A stretch of DNA of 64,000 nucleotides from Daphnia pulex. Taxonomy: Eukaryota > Arthropoda > Branchiopoda > Diplostraca > Daphniidae. The stretch lies in NCBI RefSeq assembly GCF_021134715.1, contig NC_060028.1, positions 4,796,501-4,860,500 on the forward strand, written 5' to 3'. Of the stretch, positions 36,330 to 47,469 are shown piece by piece (position 1 is the first letter of the stretch; every line of letters starts with the position of its first letter). The notes beneath the pieces are model-generated. The model was not told the origin of the DNA, made no database searches, and was given only the letters and a program-made list of their open reading frames with translations. The position numbers and the translations under genes are program-made.

Positions 36330-36645
36330 GATACGGAAAACAAGTTAATGTTGCGAATTGGAGATTTTGAACTGGAGATTTTGTTGCATCTGCCATTGCT
36401 GTGTGATTGTGAAGACAAAAACGTTCCATATGTCATATGTGTTTGTCCGTTCAAAGCAAGGTAATTTTATAGAATTATTAGTTTAGATGTGCTATAATAA
36501 ACTCATTCTTTATTTAGCACTTGGACGTGCTTGTGGAGTCTCCCGTTCTGTTATTGCAGCTTGTTCTGTGACTGTACATGAGGGATCATAACCGAAACCA
36601 CAGATTCAGTCTTTACAACAAGAAATTGAAAAACTTCTCGTTTGA
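36330..36645 (+). pseudogene. Captured 3' end of Snu13 (NHP2-like protein 1/15.5K)
   Basis: Two exon remnants: about 36330-36460 and 36518-36645, separated by an intron with GTAATT donor and TTTAG acceptor. Exon one reads LEILLHLPLLC, then (after a small insertion) EDKNVPYV; a 7-bp TATGTCA-type duplication shifts the frame. Exon two reads LGRACGVSRSVIAACSVTVH, then EGS, a TAA, and PKPQIQSLQQEIEKLLV followed by the natural TGA. This is the C-terminal half of the L7Ae-family protein that binds kink-turns in U4 snRNA and box C/D snoRNAs. It is clearly a dead fragment inside the TIR element. Confidence 0.85.
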
Positions 36646-36913
36646 TCTCTCTTGAGGGACAATGCTGTGATTGAAAATACAATTGCCATTTGGCTGTTCA
36701 TTGCCTAACATCTCATCTTTTACATTAATCTATCAGGTTCTCCATTCCATTTTGTAGATTTTGATATAGAATGTGCATTTCAATCCACAACAAATATGTA
36801 CAGCATATCGGATTGTTGTTAAAACTATTACATTCAAGAGTTAACCCATAGAGTTCCTTCTGTGTGAATTATTAGACGTGCACTACTTGTTTAATACAAT
36901 TTTTAAATGTTTA

Positions 36914-37078
36914 TTAAGCAGAACTTGAGAAGAGATTAGGATAAAAGACAAGGCCTCTAACAGTATCATCTCTACAAATCAATCCATTTCTTTCCATGAA
37001 ATAAAGACGTTCTTGTGCCAACACAATCGATATTTGGAATTCCTGTGAAACCTCCAATGCTGTGAGTTTATCCCTAGC
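36914..37078 (-). pseudogene. Captured last exon of Vps36 (ESCRT-II)
   Basis: Minus strand after acceptor TTACAG reads ARDKLTALEVSQEFQISIVL, then AQERLYFMERNGLICRDDTV and RGLVFYPNLFSSSA-stop, open throughout. The CRDD-x5-L-x-FYPNLF ending is the signature of the Vps36 second winged-helix domain. Vps36 is the GLUE-domain subunit of ESCRT-II in multivesicular-body sorting. No other Vps36 exon is visible upstream within the element, so it is a fragment even though its frame is intact. Confidence 0.85.
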
Positions 37079-37411
37079 CTGTAACTAAAAAAATTTGAAT
37101 ATGTTAGGATTGCATTAAAGAAAAAGTAATGAATTTCAATAGAAGTATCAATTTGGCTGTGGGTTTAATAACTGTTATATTCATGTGCAACAGCCAGGGC
37201 CTAGATCAGAAACAGCAATTGAGTTGAAAGTGTCGACCTCAGAATAATGAGAATATGAAATCATTAAAAATACATATCAACACGATACTGGCTATTCAAT
37301 CAGGAGATCAGCCCATTAATGAGCTCTTAAAATTGATCGCAGGGCGCAGAAAAGAAGAAGGACACCCTTTGACAACACACTTGTGATAAAACCAACTTTG
37401 AAATTTTAGGG

Positions 37412-37673
37412 GATGCCCTGTACAAAACATTTAATTAATATGACTTCCACTACTTCAATAGTGGAAAACTTACATTCTGCGGATTACCTGAATGATGTAG
37501 TATTTTTCCATATTTTTCTTTGGTCGAAGTTGTAATCCAGCTAAGAGAAAAAGCACTTTGAAAAAATACTCCCATAAGAGCCCATGTAAAAAAAGGGTGT
37601 GGTTTTATTAAGATGGCGGATTGCAACATTGTCGGACTACAAGAATCCTGCTATCCGCACGGTGCAAGAGGTC
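37412..37673 (-). repeat. Right terminal inverted repeat
   Basis: Reverse complement of 35922-36183 with few differences (for example CTGCGGATTACC against GTAATCCGTAG). The high similarity of the two arms suggests recent activity or gene conversion. Confidence 0.85.
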
Positions 37674-37675
37674 TA

Positions 37676-39139
37676 TACTTGGAAGCAGGGAAGTATACTT
37701 TAGACTGGAAAAGTGACTAAACAGTCCAAGAAAAGTTCTGACTAAGTAATAAGTACCGACAATTTTAAATAATCTGGAAAAGAAATTTACATGTGATTAT
37801 TATGCAATACTCGAGTAACAGCAAAAAAAATTTCATATATTTGAATATAGACAGAATACGCAAGACTGCAAAGTAAGTCTGAATAGATTGAATAAAGGAT
37901 GACACTGTCACTCAGTCATACAAGACGAAATAGTGGCATTTGCGTCGCTTACCACTTGGCAACCAACCATACTTGATATTTTACCAAAAGTTTATTTGAT
38001 TTATTTAGACATCATTTGACGTAAATTTTTTTGGACTTGAACTGAGTATCAATTTAGATCAGAAAAAATTGAGATTGTCACACATAAGGAAAAAAGTGTG
38101 CTCGTCTATCTAGTTTTTTAAATGTCCTTATCCAACGCCTGAACTTATCCTGAACTTATCCTTAACTTTTATCCAACGCCCTAACCTTCTATAAAAGGCT
38201 TATTTTGTAAAAAAAAGCCAGGACTTTTTTTGTGCCCTTGTATCGATTTTCATGCGTCTGTATGCTTATAGCTACTGCTTATTTAACAGTGTTAGGCACT
38301 GTGTGGAACGAATAAGTGTAAAAACACTTAATTGAAAAACCAAGTGACGAAACATGTTTTACATTAAGAAGAAATATTCCTGTGATATTTATTTCTTGCT
38401 TATTACTACAATCATTACTTATACTATTACTTACAAACCGTCCAACTGAGTTATTTTTTGTCTACTAATTCTCTGTAAGAAGTTACATATATAAGCTATT
38501 GAGTTGCAGTTCTGCAACAAGAAACACACTCTACTTTTAAACGTTGAAACCCAATTATTTTGACTAGGCAGATATTTGACAGTTCCATTGCACCTGGATA
38601 TTCACAGTCGTCAACGCAGGATTGCAACGTAGGGAATAGTTCGAGTACATCAGGTATATTTATCACTTTGCTAGACATGTTTGCGATGGCATTATCGAGG
38701 TTGGGGTGATGATTGATTCACCACAATTAACTGGAAAATGTGTTTTAAAACCATTTCAATCAAGCTTCTAGAGGGAATTTTCAACTACCCATAAAAAACC
38801 AGTATAACCGTTAGGAGTAAACAAATGAAAGCTGTGTTGGGCTAAAACATTTCACTTATTTATTTTATTCATTCATTTCCCTATAACTGTAACACATACT
38901 ATTAACACTTACAATCGTGATATATAAAAATTGGTTTAGTTTTTGGAAGCAAAATTTTGCCTTATTTTTAGAAAAGGAAACATTCTATAACTATCAAAGT
39001 GTTTGGCACACAAGATTTTGGATTTATCCTTAACGACAGCATAATCTAAAGGGAAATGTTCGAGCAGATGTTTTCATAATTATTTTTTTTTTAAATTTAG
39101 TATTGGGCTTTCTGTCTATCTTTTTTCTGGTTTGGACGT
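37676..39139. other. Unassigned AT-rich DNA
   Basis: No supported gene. A minus-strand frame at 38678-38496 (MSSKVINIPDVLELFPTLQS) is Cys-rich but has no partner. Around 38130-38190 there are short direct repeats of AACTTATCC and CCAACGCC. Confidence 0.4.
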
Positions 39140-39462
39140 TCATTCAAACCAAGCAAACAAAAATGCAAAATCACTCGATAACTGAGAAGGCAATCGTTCA
39201 CTATGTGTATGGTACCATGCACATCCAAAAGCTCCATTAAATTTAATAAAGTTTAGCATCATGCAATTTTTAGTCCTACTGCATCTGCACAGGCTTTTAG
39301 TACAAAAACCTTGGAAAACATTTTTTTCCCGCGTCGATAACACTCAAAAACTTCTGTATATAGCTTTACGATATAGTTTATAATGCTTTTAACGAAAGAA
39401 TTCCTTTTTGGCTTCTTCTTCCAATACCAAAGCCCACCAAGAATTAGGTAATTCTTACGCAC
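39140..39462 (-). mobile_element. Degraded transposase-domain fragment
   Basis: Two overlapping minus-strand frames read YLILGGLWYWKKKPKRNSFV, KACADAVGL, then MMLNFIKFNGAFGCAW and HSERLPSQL. The order GLW-x-KKP, C-x-D-A and QFNG-x-x-GC-x-x-C-like resembles the transposase domain of large animal DNA transposons related to CACTA-type elements. It is frameshifted in the middle. Family assignment is tentative. Confidence 0.4.
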
Positions 39463-40710
39463 ATTTCTGGGAAGCTCGTTGATTATGTAGCATACAAGCC
39501 ATATATTGATGTCGTAGAAGACTTGTACAGTGGAACTCCATTGGTGTATACTTGCAAGGTCAAACCATATTTACCAATACCTTTTGTGCTTTAAAACTCG
39601 CAGTATAGCATCGCAAATATCCTCCTTTACTGGTGGGTGGATGAAATTGTAAAATAAATACATCATTGTTTGTAATAGCATCACAAGCTGTTGCTCAATG
39701 TCAAGGTATTAGGCATCCTTACTTCTGAAGTATGCTATTGTTTATCTTGTCCTGATTGCAGACACACTAAAGCAATTTGTTTTCAATTTGTTTCATATCT
39801 TATCCACAACTTGGGCAATAATATTGCGGTCTAGCTTTTTCAACAGCGAAGTATTTCTTCAAAAGATGAATTGTTCGCGGGAGTGTACAGTCTTCAGACA
39901 ATACCAAAGAAAATATGTCTAGCAGTTGTTGTGTAGCTTCTCTGGTCAAATACTATATATTTTAAAAACTAACAAGTAACAAGATCGTTTGAAGTTTTGT
40001 TATTGAGTAGCCTTGATATATGGTTGTTTCCATTCCTCACTGGTCTCGTTCAATTGATGTTGATCAAAGTCTGCAGTGTTTTCTTCTAGTAAATTAAAAA
40101 AAAGTCAGCACGTAATACAACGAGAAATGTCTATACATGTTTCTGCATTATCAGAAGGGTTATCGAGAAAAAATTCCTAAAAAGTCTTCGCAATTATATA
40201 TTTTTTTTTAAATCTGTATGTAAACGTTCATGATTTAATTTTGCTATCTTTACTTTATATAAACTCGACTACTTTATTTAAAGGTAGGAAACCAATTGGC
40301 TGGTCCAGGCATTTGGGTATCGATCACTTTAATTGTGGCGGGATTGCTGGGCTTCAGTGGCGAAGCCAACAAAATTGTCGTATTTTTTTTCAATTTTAGT
40401 TACATCGAAATTTTCCATTAAAACAAAATTAGACAATAATCGCTCATAAAATTTTTCTTGTGATGATGCTGGATTATTTCGACGATGGTTTTTTCGTTTA
40501 TATCAATCTGTTCCGCTGTCATAGTTGGAAGTACTGCTGTTAATCTAGGCTTCAGAGCATGCACTTCTTTTCAGAATTATTTTTACAGTGTTGATACTGG
40601 CTAAAAAATGGTATCCATCACCGTTTGCGAACAATGGTCTTGCAGTTGCTGGACAGAAATGATGTTTAAATTGCACCCCATACCTTTTTTCTTGTACACG
40701 TTGGACAAAT
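39463..40710. other. Unassigned AT-rich DNA
   Basis: No supported gene. Probably further decayed transposon sequence, but no protein pattern can be followed. Confidence 0.35.
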
Positions 40711-43700
40711 ATATGTCCGTCAATAGCTTAAGACACATTGTCTTGCAAAGACGATTCTGCGGAAGCAGAATTGAATTGAAATTCTTAAGGAAAGAGCTGG
40801 GCAACCAGTTAGAAGAATGCACAAGAGCTCACAACTTGTGTCGCATGTCAAGCGATCTGTAAGAAGCCGTATCTGACGACTGGATCATCCAGCTGGAAAA
40901 CGTCGCCGCAACTTGGTGTGGATGCATCGACGAAAACATCCACACGGTAAATTGACCATTATCGGCCGTGCCCAGCAATACAAATTCATCCGTCCAAAGA
41001 AGGCAAAGCATCCGACTTGGCTTGACCAAACCAATCCAAGAGCTTTTCAGCAGCAAGAAAATGTAAATCCCTTCGACGACCAAGCCTCAGCTTCAGTCAG
41101 TGAAATACTCGATTTGTCGTCCGACACGGGGAACGACGAGTTAAGACAACGGCTGGATGCAGAAAAGGAAGCAAGGGAAGATTTGGAAAGAAGATTGCTT
41201 AAGGATTGATTCGCGTTCAGTTGGGGTCAAGCGCAAAGCGTCGTGTAATAGTGAGTGTTGCGGTTTGCCACAAATATTCACGATGCGTTACTTTCGGCTT
41301 GCGAAGTCCAAGTTTTCCGAGTTGTCTCCTAAACGACGAGCTGCATTTATGCTCTACGATGGACTGCAGAAGATTTCAGACCCCAATACCTAGGAGATGC
41401 GGAGAGAGTAATGAAGAACATGTACGTGGACAATCTTGACTCAGCAGAAACTGAAGACGAAAACATCACCCAACGTCGGGTATTGAACGATCTTCTAAAA
41501 AACGGTGGCTTTAATTTGGTGCAATAGATGCCATCGTCCTGACCCGTGTTGGCTTCCGTCTAGAAGTCCAATCGGGCAAGAGCGCTGGACATTACCACCG
41601 ACCCATTGCCCATCGAACGCAGTCTAGGCGTTCTTTGGGATTGCCAGTACGACTCGTTCATTTTCAATTCAACCACCCGACTCAATGTCAAAACAAAAAG
41701 ACAAGTCCTGTAAGAAATCGCGTCGATCTGTTGAGTTTTCTCGTTTCAATCGTTGTGGTGGCCAAAATTTGAATGCAAGATATCTGGCGATCTGGAGTCA
41801 AATGGGACTACCCGCTCCCACCGGCACTTCTCGATATTTTGAAGTGGTAGGTCACCGACCATCCCCAGATCTCAACTCTGATTCTCAGATTCCTCGATGC
41901 TTCCGTCGATCGACCCAGTCATCGGACTATCAGCTGCATGTCTTCACCGACGCCTTGGAATTATGATTCGCCGCATGCGTATTTATTCGCGCTTAATACG
42001 GTGAATCTCATTTTTGCCTCACTCTGATTATCGAAAAGTCAAGAGTTGCTCCTCTTCGCCAACTTTCGTTTCCGTGGTTGGAACTGCAAGGCGAGGTTCT
42101 CGGCAACGGAAATTTTGGACAAAAGCACAGCGACTCAATGGCGTCACATTACCGACGAGCTTAATCCCGCCGACGATGGATCCCGAGATATGTCCGCTGC
42201 ATTTTTTGTTTGTTTTGTTGTTGAAAACCAGGCTTATGGGCTGTCCAATGAAAGGTAAATTTATTTATGCGACGTCGTTTTACGACCATTTTCAAAATGA
42301 GAATTTTAATGGGCACATAAACGGCCATCTTCGGAACGGATAACCACGTTAACTTTTCTTGATATCCCAGGAACTTTTCGGAAGGCGGTCTCGTTTGGTA
42401 ATTTATTTTGCTCTATTATTATAGGAATAAAATATTTTAAATATACTGTATTTTCCTGTTATGTTAGTATTAAACGTTCCGAGCCGCTTTTGGCCCTTCG
42501 TAAATCGTAAGCTATTTTCATTGCCTCTATATTCTATTTCATTACCATGGTTGGAAGTTGATCTTAATTGTCAACCAGTCCTACAGCCTTGAAAAAGTCA
42601 CACTGTTACTGATACAATTATATACTTTCGATGTTTAAAATAGGTATTAATTTATTCATTGATTAGTAGAAAGAGAGCGGGGGACGTAACTCTAAAATAG
42701 CAATGGGAAGACAGTGAGACCACGTAGATCCCGCTTCTAACTCGTTAAACGAACCTCACGTCTACCATGTCTTCAGGTGGCATGGGTTAGTGTTTAATTT
42801 TGAAATCAAACAGCTCAACACTGATTCACAACATAGACACAATTCTATTTCTTTTAATTTTCCGATGAATGGTTTACGATCAAAAACCATAAACGTCCAC
42901 TTTTCCAATATCAAATTTTTCCACGAGATGTCCCCACATCACCCTGCTCAACGAGTGCACTTGGATTCTGCTTGAAAACCGTTAAATGAAAGACTGGTTG
43001 AATCCGAGCAATCCTGATTCGTCGGATAGCTCACTTGATAAGCCCCCACATTCGCCGCTTTTATAGACGCATCCGGAATTATTTGGGTTGGCGGTCGGAT
43101 TCAGTATGCTTCTCTCCCGGAAGAAACCAAACACCACACCGTCTTGTCTTCTGACAGCCAGCTGGCTACAATATCCTCGACCTTCACACTAGTCTTACTC
43201 ATGCAAAAACAAAGCGTTTGTTGCATAATCTCCGGGCCACTTGTCATTTTCTGCAGCCGCGAGCCACTATCAAGAAAGTGATTCATCCCTGCTTCAAGTT
43301 AAAGCGACGCCCCTGAAGCCAACCGGTGTGTCCGCTCATGGGTCCGTTTCCGGCCAGCAGGATCAAAACTCCCCAGTGGCAGGATCCCATGTTGGAATCG
43401 ACTACTTCGGCTCGTTGCATGTCTCTATGCTTCGATGGACACTGAAGCGATACGTAGCTATGTTTACGTGTTTGGATTGTCGACCCGTCCACCTTTAAAT
43501 TTCGGATTCTATGGACCTCGAGTCCTTTATGATGGCTTTCTCTCGGTTCACGGACCGTCGTAGTGTACCCCTTGTCTGCAAGAGCGACAACGGAACTAAC
43601 CTGGTTGCCGGAGAACAGGAGATCCACGATTTTATCGCTTAATGAAATCCGGAAGCGTTAGCGAAAGGAATGGCTGACCAAAATATTTTATGGCGTTTCA

Positions 43701-43990
43701 GCCCTCCCGCTTTCCTTCATTTCAGTGGATCATGGGAACGGATGATCAAATCCGCCAAGCTCGCCACACGAATTGCTTAAAATGAGCGAGTTATAACTCC
43801 AGAGGTGTTCTTCACCGTTATGAAGGGGGTTGAAGCTTTATTGAAGCCCCTCCTTTGACCACGGTAAGCAGTGATCTCACCAAATCCAACGAATAGAAGA
43901 TTTTTTCACCTCTGAAAACAGGGCCGGCAATGTGACGGAAAGCCCCATTCTTACCGCCGAGTCAGCTGGGGCTTCGTCTTAATGATCCCC
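40711..43990 (+). mobile_element. Degraded BEL/Pao LTR retrotransposon
   Basis: Plus-strand pieces are in gag-pol order across many frames. Gag-like: RRFCGSRIELKFLRKELGNQ, then DDWIIQLENVAATW. Reverse transcriptase: ERVMKNMYVDNLDSAETEDE, LLKNGGFNLVQ. Pao-type connector/RNase H: STTRLNVKTKRQVL and ITDELNPADDGSRDMSA. Integrase: AGSHVGIDYFGSLHVS, YVAMFTCLDCRPVHL, then KSDNGTNLVAGEQE (core Asp residues). Protease and much of the reverse transcriptase are missing, and stops occur throughout. The segment 42350-42790 does not read as pol and may be an insertion. Confidence 0.7.
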
Positions 43991-44199
43991 ACCATCCGCC
44001 CTTGTTTTGCCCTTCTAATACTTACCTAATAACTCTGGCCCGTATTCCCCTATACTTTTCTTGGTTTCCCTTTTGTCTATCGCGACACCGTGAATTTTAT
44101 CTCGCCTTGCTGGCACCTTAGTGAAAGTTATATTCTCTGTCTTGTCGACAATAAAACAAACTCAAGAATTCTTGTGGCAAATCTGTATTCATAAACTAA

Positions 44200-44996
44200 A
44201 CTCTAAAAACCCTAGCGTCGCACATTTGGTGCCGTCGAACATTGCCCCTCGACTTCCGCCAATTGTAATGGAGTTCATGGATGTCTTCACGGGATTGGGT
44301 AAACTTCCGGTTGAACATGACATCTGTTTAGCATCTGCAGCTAATAATGATGACAAGTTGTATGTGCAGCCAATCGCCGATTCGTTCCGATTGGAAGATA
44401 AGGTGTACAAGAAACTGGACGAAATAGTAGCGAACGGAAACATCACTCCTGTCAAGGAGCCGAACGAGTGGGTCAGTCGGATTATGGTTGTTTGCTGAGA
44501 CCCTTTCAAGTTCAATAAGGCCGTCCAACGTCAGCATCTAAATGACAACAATATAGCACAATTATTTAGAAATCTCGGTAAGATATTTCTGTAGCCTTGA
44601 CGCTTCATCAGGTTTTTATCAAATTCCGTTATCCCATGCAGCGTCCTACCTGTGCACCATAGAAACACCGAGAGGTCGCTACCAGAATCTCTGTTTGCCG
44701 TTCCGGTTTAAGTCGGCCTGCAAATTTATCATTCAACCATGTCCGAATTATTTGGAGATCTTGGTGTCTTCATTTATATCATGACGCCTTTCTGGTTCCC
44801 TTCGAAAAACCAGAAAAGCTTCAAGCCAATCTTCACCTGGTATTTTTGCGCTGTTGTCTCCACAATCTCAAGCTTCAACTCAAGAAGTGCAAATTTTCCT
44901 ACAGTAGCTACCATGGCTGGGTCATGTCATTGGCCAGGGATCTCTGAAGCCCGATCCCAACAATATCAGTGCTTTACTATGAATGCCGAACCTTAG
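44200..44996 (+). mobile_element. Gypsy-type LTR retrotransposon fragment (reverse transcriptase)
   Basis: Starts just after TTTGGTGCCGTCGAAC, which resembles a primer-binding site next to an LTR end. It then reads VMEFMDVFTGLGKLPVEHDI, KVYKKLDEIVANGNITPVKE, EWVSRIMVV, DPFKFNKAVQRQHLN and, out of frame, MSELFGDLGVFIY: the palm and fingers of a Gypsy reverse transcriptase. The YxDD block is lost. Stops and frameshifts make it inactive. Confidence 0.65.
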
Positions 44997-45541
44997 CAGG
45001 TCGTTCGACTTAATCCACCTTCTAGGGATGGTCAAAATACCTAAAGTTCTGCAAAATCCTCAACTTCGCTGTTTGTTTGTCACCTCCTGCCCGCACTGAC
45101 TATCTTGTTTGCCATCGATCATTCCCATCTCCTTTTTACCGCCAGTCGTCTTTCCCCTTTCATTCCCATACTCACATTCATTTGTCGCCATTCATTTCGG
45201 ATTCATTTTTCGCCTTTCATTCGTTTGCGCTTGATCGTAACCAGTAACCAGGATGAAAACGAAATGGGGGATTTATCCGATGATAACAACGACGGACCTC
45301 CTGATAGGCGTAATGAAAATATGTTTGATTCCCTTATTTGTCGCCTAGGTTTTGCCAAGAGGAACAGAAAAAACACAATTCATTTTGAAAATTGCAGTCA
45401 TACCATTGTTCATACGTAATACAACCACAGTTCTTCAGCCAGATTAAACAAAAGTTCATGAAGATCATTGGGGAGCTCAGATGCTTCGAATGGGACGTCT
45501 AGCTCACGTATAATTTGTATAGCCAAAAGGATAACGTTCAG
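44997..45541. other. Unassigned DNA
   Basis: T/C-rich then AT-rich. An open frame at 45105-45419 (+) has a hydrophobic start and no recognised domain. Not supported as a gene. Confidence 0.4.
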
Positions 45542-46207
45542 TTAACGTGGTTTAACGTGGTGGCTCGCAGATGTAGCAGTATCTTCAAAAACAGAAAATT
45601 TCACTTTCTTCACAACCTTATTTACACTCATTGGTGTTGCCTTTAGCCTCTTGTTTTTACCTAACGAAGTGTCGACAGACGCCAAAGGAGATCTTGATGG
45701 TAACTTAGTCCTTGATGACGATGGAGTGTAAGTTACAAGTTGACGGGATGTACAAGCCGGCGATGAATTGCCAGGATCAGAATCACCTTCATGAAAAGAT
45801 TTACGTGGTTGATCGCTCGGAAAAGGTGTTGAGAGGCCTGGAGAATTTGACAAATCCTCTCTGCAATTAATAACACGTTTTGTTTAGTAATATGTGTTTC
45901 CAGCACTGAGATGGGTTCTTCCGTAAAAAGCATGTTGACGTTTCAGATTAGCGCCCGACACTCTTTCCAGGAATGGACTACCACATTCTTTATTGTTAAG
46001 ATTAGGAGTCGATATGAAAATGTCACGCCCAACATCCATCGGTCGGAAATCCGTTTCTAAAGACTCGACGGATGCCTCGAGTGTTAACACCAGCTCACTC
46101 ACATAACATTGAATGTCTTCACCCTCTTCGGCAGTGGTTTCAACCAGACGAGAAAGAATGTATGTAAGCATTCGCGATGTTATCGGTACACGCAGCCTTC
46201 GCAATAT
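45542..46207 (-). pseudogene. Uncharacterised minus-strand exon pair, probably decayed
   Basis: After a good acceptor (TTTTCTGGCAG at about 46208) the minus strand reads [20 protein letters not shown], then [20 protein letters not shown] and [14 protein letters not shown], closing at 45884. A second open segment after TTGCAG at about 45859 reads EDLSNSPGLSTPFPSDQPRK, then a Ser/Lys-rich tail ending SASHHVKPR. No valid donor joins the two, and upstream exons are missing. The product is unknown; it looks like the C-terminus of a nuclear protein. Confidence 0.35.
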
Positions 46208-46683
46208 CTGCCAGAAAATAAGCATTAAAAATAATTTCTTTACCATTTCAAATATTTGAAAACACATTCTAAAAATATACATCAATTCTGGAATATTGCG
46301 GTTGGCTAGACGATTACATTATCACGGTGGATTAGGCTATGCACGGCGTGACGTGTAGAACCCGTCTAAAAAGTACAGGTGATTTAAAGTTAAAACAGAA
46401 AATCTAGTAATTTTCTTTGGTCAATGTGCAAATAATCCTTTTGGTAAAAATAAGTTAAGTCCAACTAGAAGTCCCATGTCAAAACATTTTAGTTTTTTAT
46501 GTACTAAAAGGAAAAATACGTCTTAAACTTCCCCTTTCCTAAAACTAGAAAACATCATTAATACGAAAACTAAGACTCAAAAATATTCAACCTAGTTTCA
46601 GGATTCTAACAATATTACGTGGAGTAATTTGAACTTTCAAAATAGTTGAAGCTTAAAGGGCACATTTATTTTTGAAAATTTTA
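46208..46683. other. Unassigned AT-rich DNA
   Basis: No coding or RNA signal seen. It leads into the 120-bp tandem repeat. Confidence 0.4.
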
Positions 46684-46923
46684 TCCACGAAAATTCAGAA
46701 AATTTCGAGAAGGATAAAAAAAAGTGACGGCCTTTAAATATGAAACACGCTAGGAAAGATAGAATTCCACAAAAAAGGGATAGGGCACCTTAGGACCACA
46801 TTGTCCACGAAAATTTTAGAAGATTTCGAGAAGGATAAAAAAAGTGACGGCCTTTAAATATGAAACGTTCTAGGAAAGATAGAATTCCACAAAATAAGGA
46901 AATGGGACTTAAGGACCACATTT
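46684..46923. repeat. Two-unit 120-bp tandem repeat
   Basis: TCCACGAAAATT at 46684 recurs at 46804. Both units contain AGTGACGGCCTTTAAATATG and AAAGATAGAATTCCACAAAA and end in GGACCACATT. Confidence 0.9.
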
Positions 46924-46944
46924 CTGGAATTCTCATTCGATATT

Positions 46945-47460
46945 ATCCAGTGGGCATGTATGACGACTCGTCAGCCAGCGAGAAAGAGAATGGAAGTCAA
47001 CATTAGTTGTGTGTCAACTTTGTGATGACGCCATCTGGCAACACAGCACCCGTCGGCTTCATATATAGGAGAGAACCCCCTCCCTATAATTCTGTCTCAC
47101 TGAGTCTCTGTGTCAGTCTCTATCAGTCTCTGTCTGCTCCTCGTAGATCATCCTCGTCTATCCTCTTTGGCCAGAATGATTAGGCTGCTTTCCTAAATGT
47201 TTACTCATTCGAAAGTCCCGACACTTTGACCGTATTTAAAGCCTTCGCGATCAAGCCGTGAAAGCTGAGCGATCAAAAATTTACTTAATCAGATTGATCT
47301 TGTAAACAAAATAGCCCTAAGTTTACAAAGTTGAACAGTACATCCATTGAATCAAATTTTTCGAGTAATTAGCCTATAAGAATCTCATTAGCTTTTTTCC
47401 AGTGGGCATGTATGACGACTCGTCATCCAGCAAGAAAGAGAATGGACGGGAATTTTAGTT
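46945..47460. repeat. Direct repeats flanking a promoter-like block (possible LTR remnant)
   Basis: CCAGTGGGCATGTATGACGA with the next 45 bases occurs at about 46949 and again at about 47400. Between them are a TATA-like CATATATAGGAG (about 47061) and a series of TCAGTCTCT repeats. TG start plus TATA suggests an LTR and part of a second one, but PBS and coding parts are absent. Confidence 0.4.
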
Positions 47461-47469
47461 GTGCTTGAA

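Larger units (their letters stand above)
35922..37673. mobile_element. Non-autonomous TIR transposon carrying two host-gene fragments (Pack-type)
   Basis: The two ends are inverted copies of each other for about 260 bp (35922-36183 and 37412-37673), beginning GACCTCTTGCACCGTGCGGA. They match base for base over most of their length. TA lies just outside each end (35920-35921 and 37674-37675), consistent with a TA target duplication. The interior has no transposase. It holds the 3' end of Snu13 (+) and of Vps36 (-), convergent, with an intron still present in the Snu13 piece. Retained intron plus convergent orientation suggests one block of genomic DNA was captured at the DNA level. Confidence 0.8.

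Noticed and set aside
37300..37411. Additional Vps36 or Snu13 exon near the right TIR
   Set aside because: Translations of both strands show no family motif; may be captured UTR or intron but cannot be supported.
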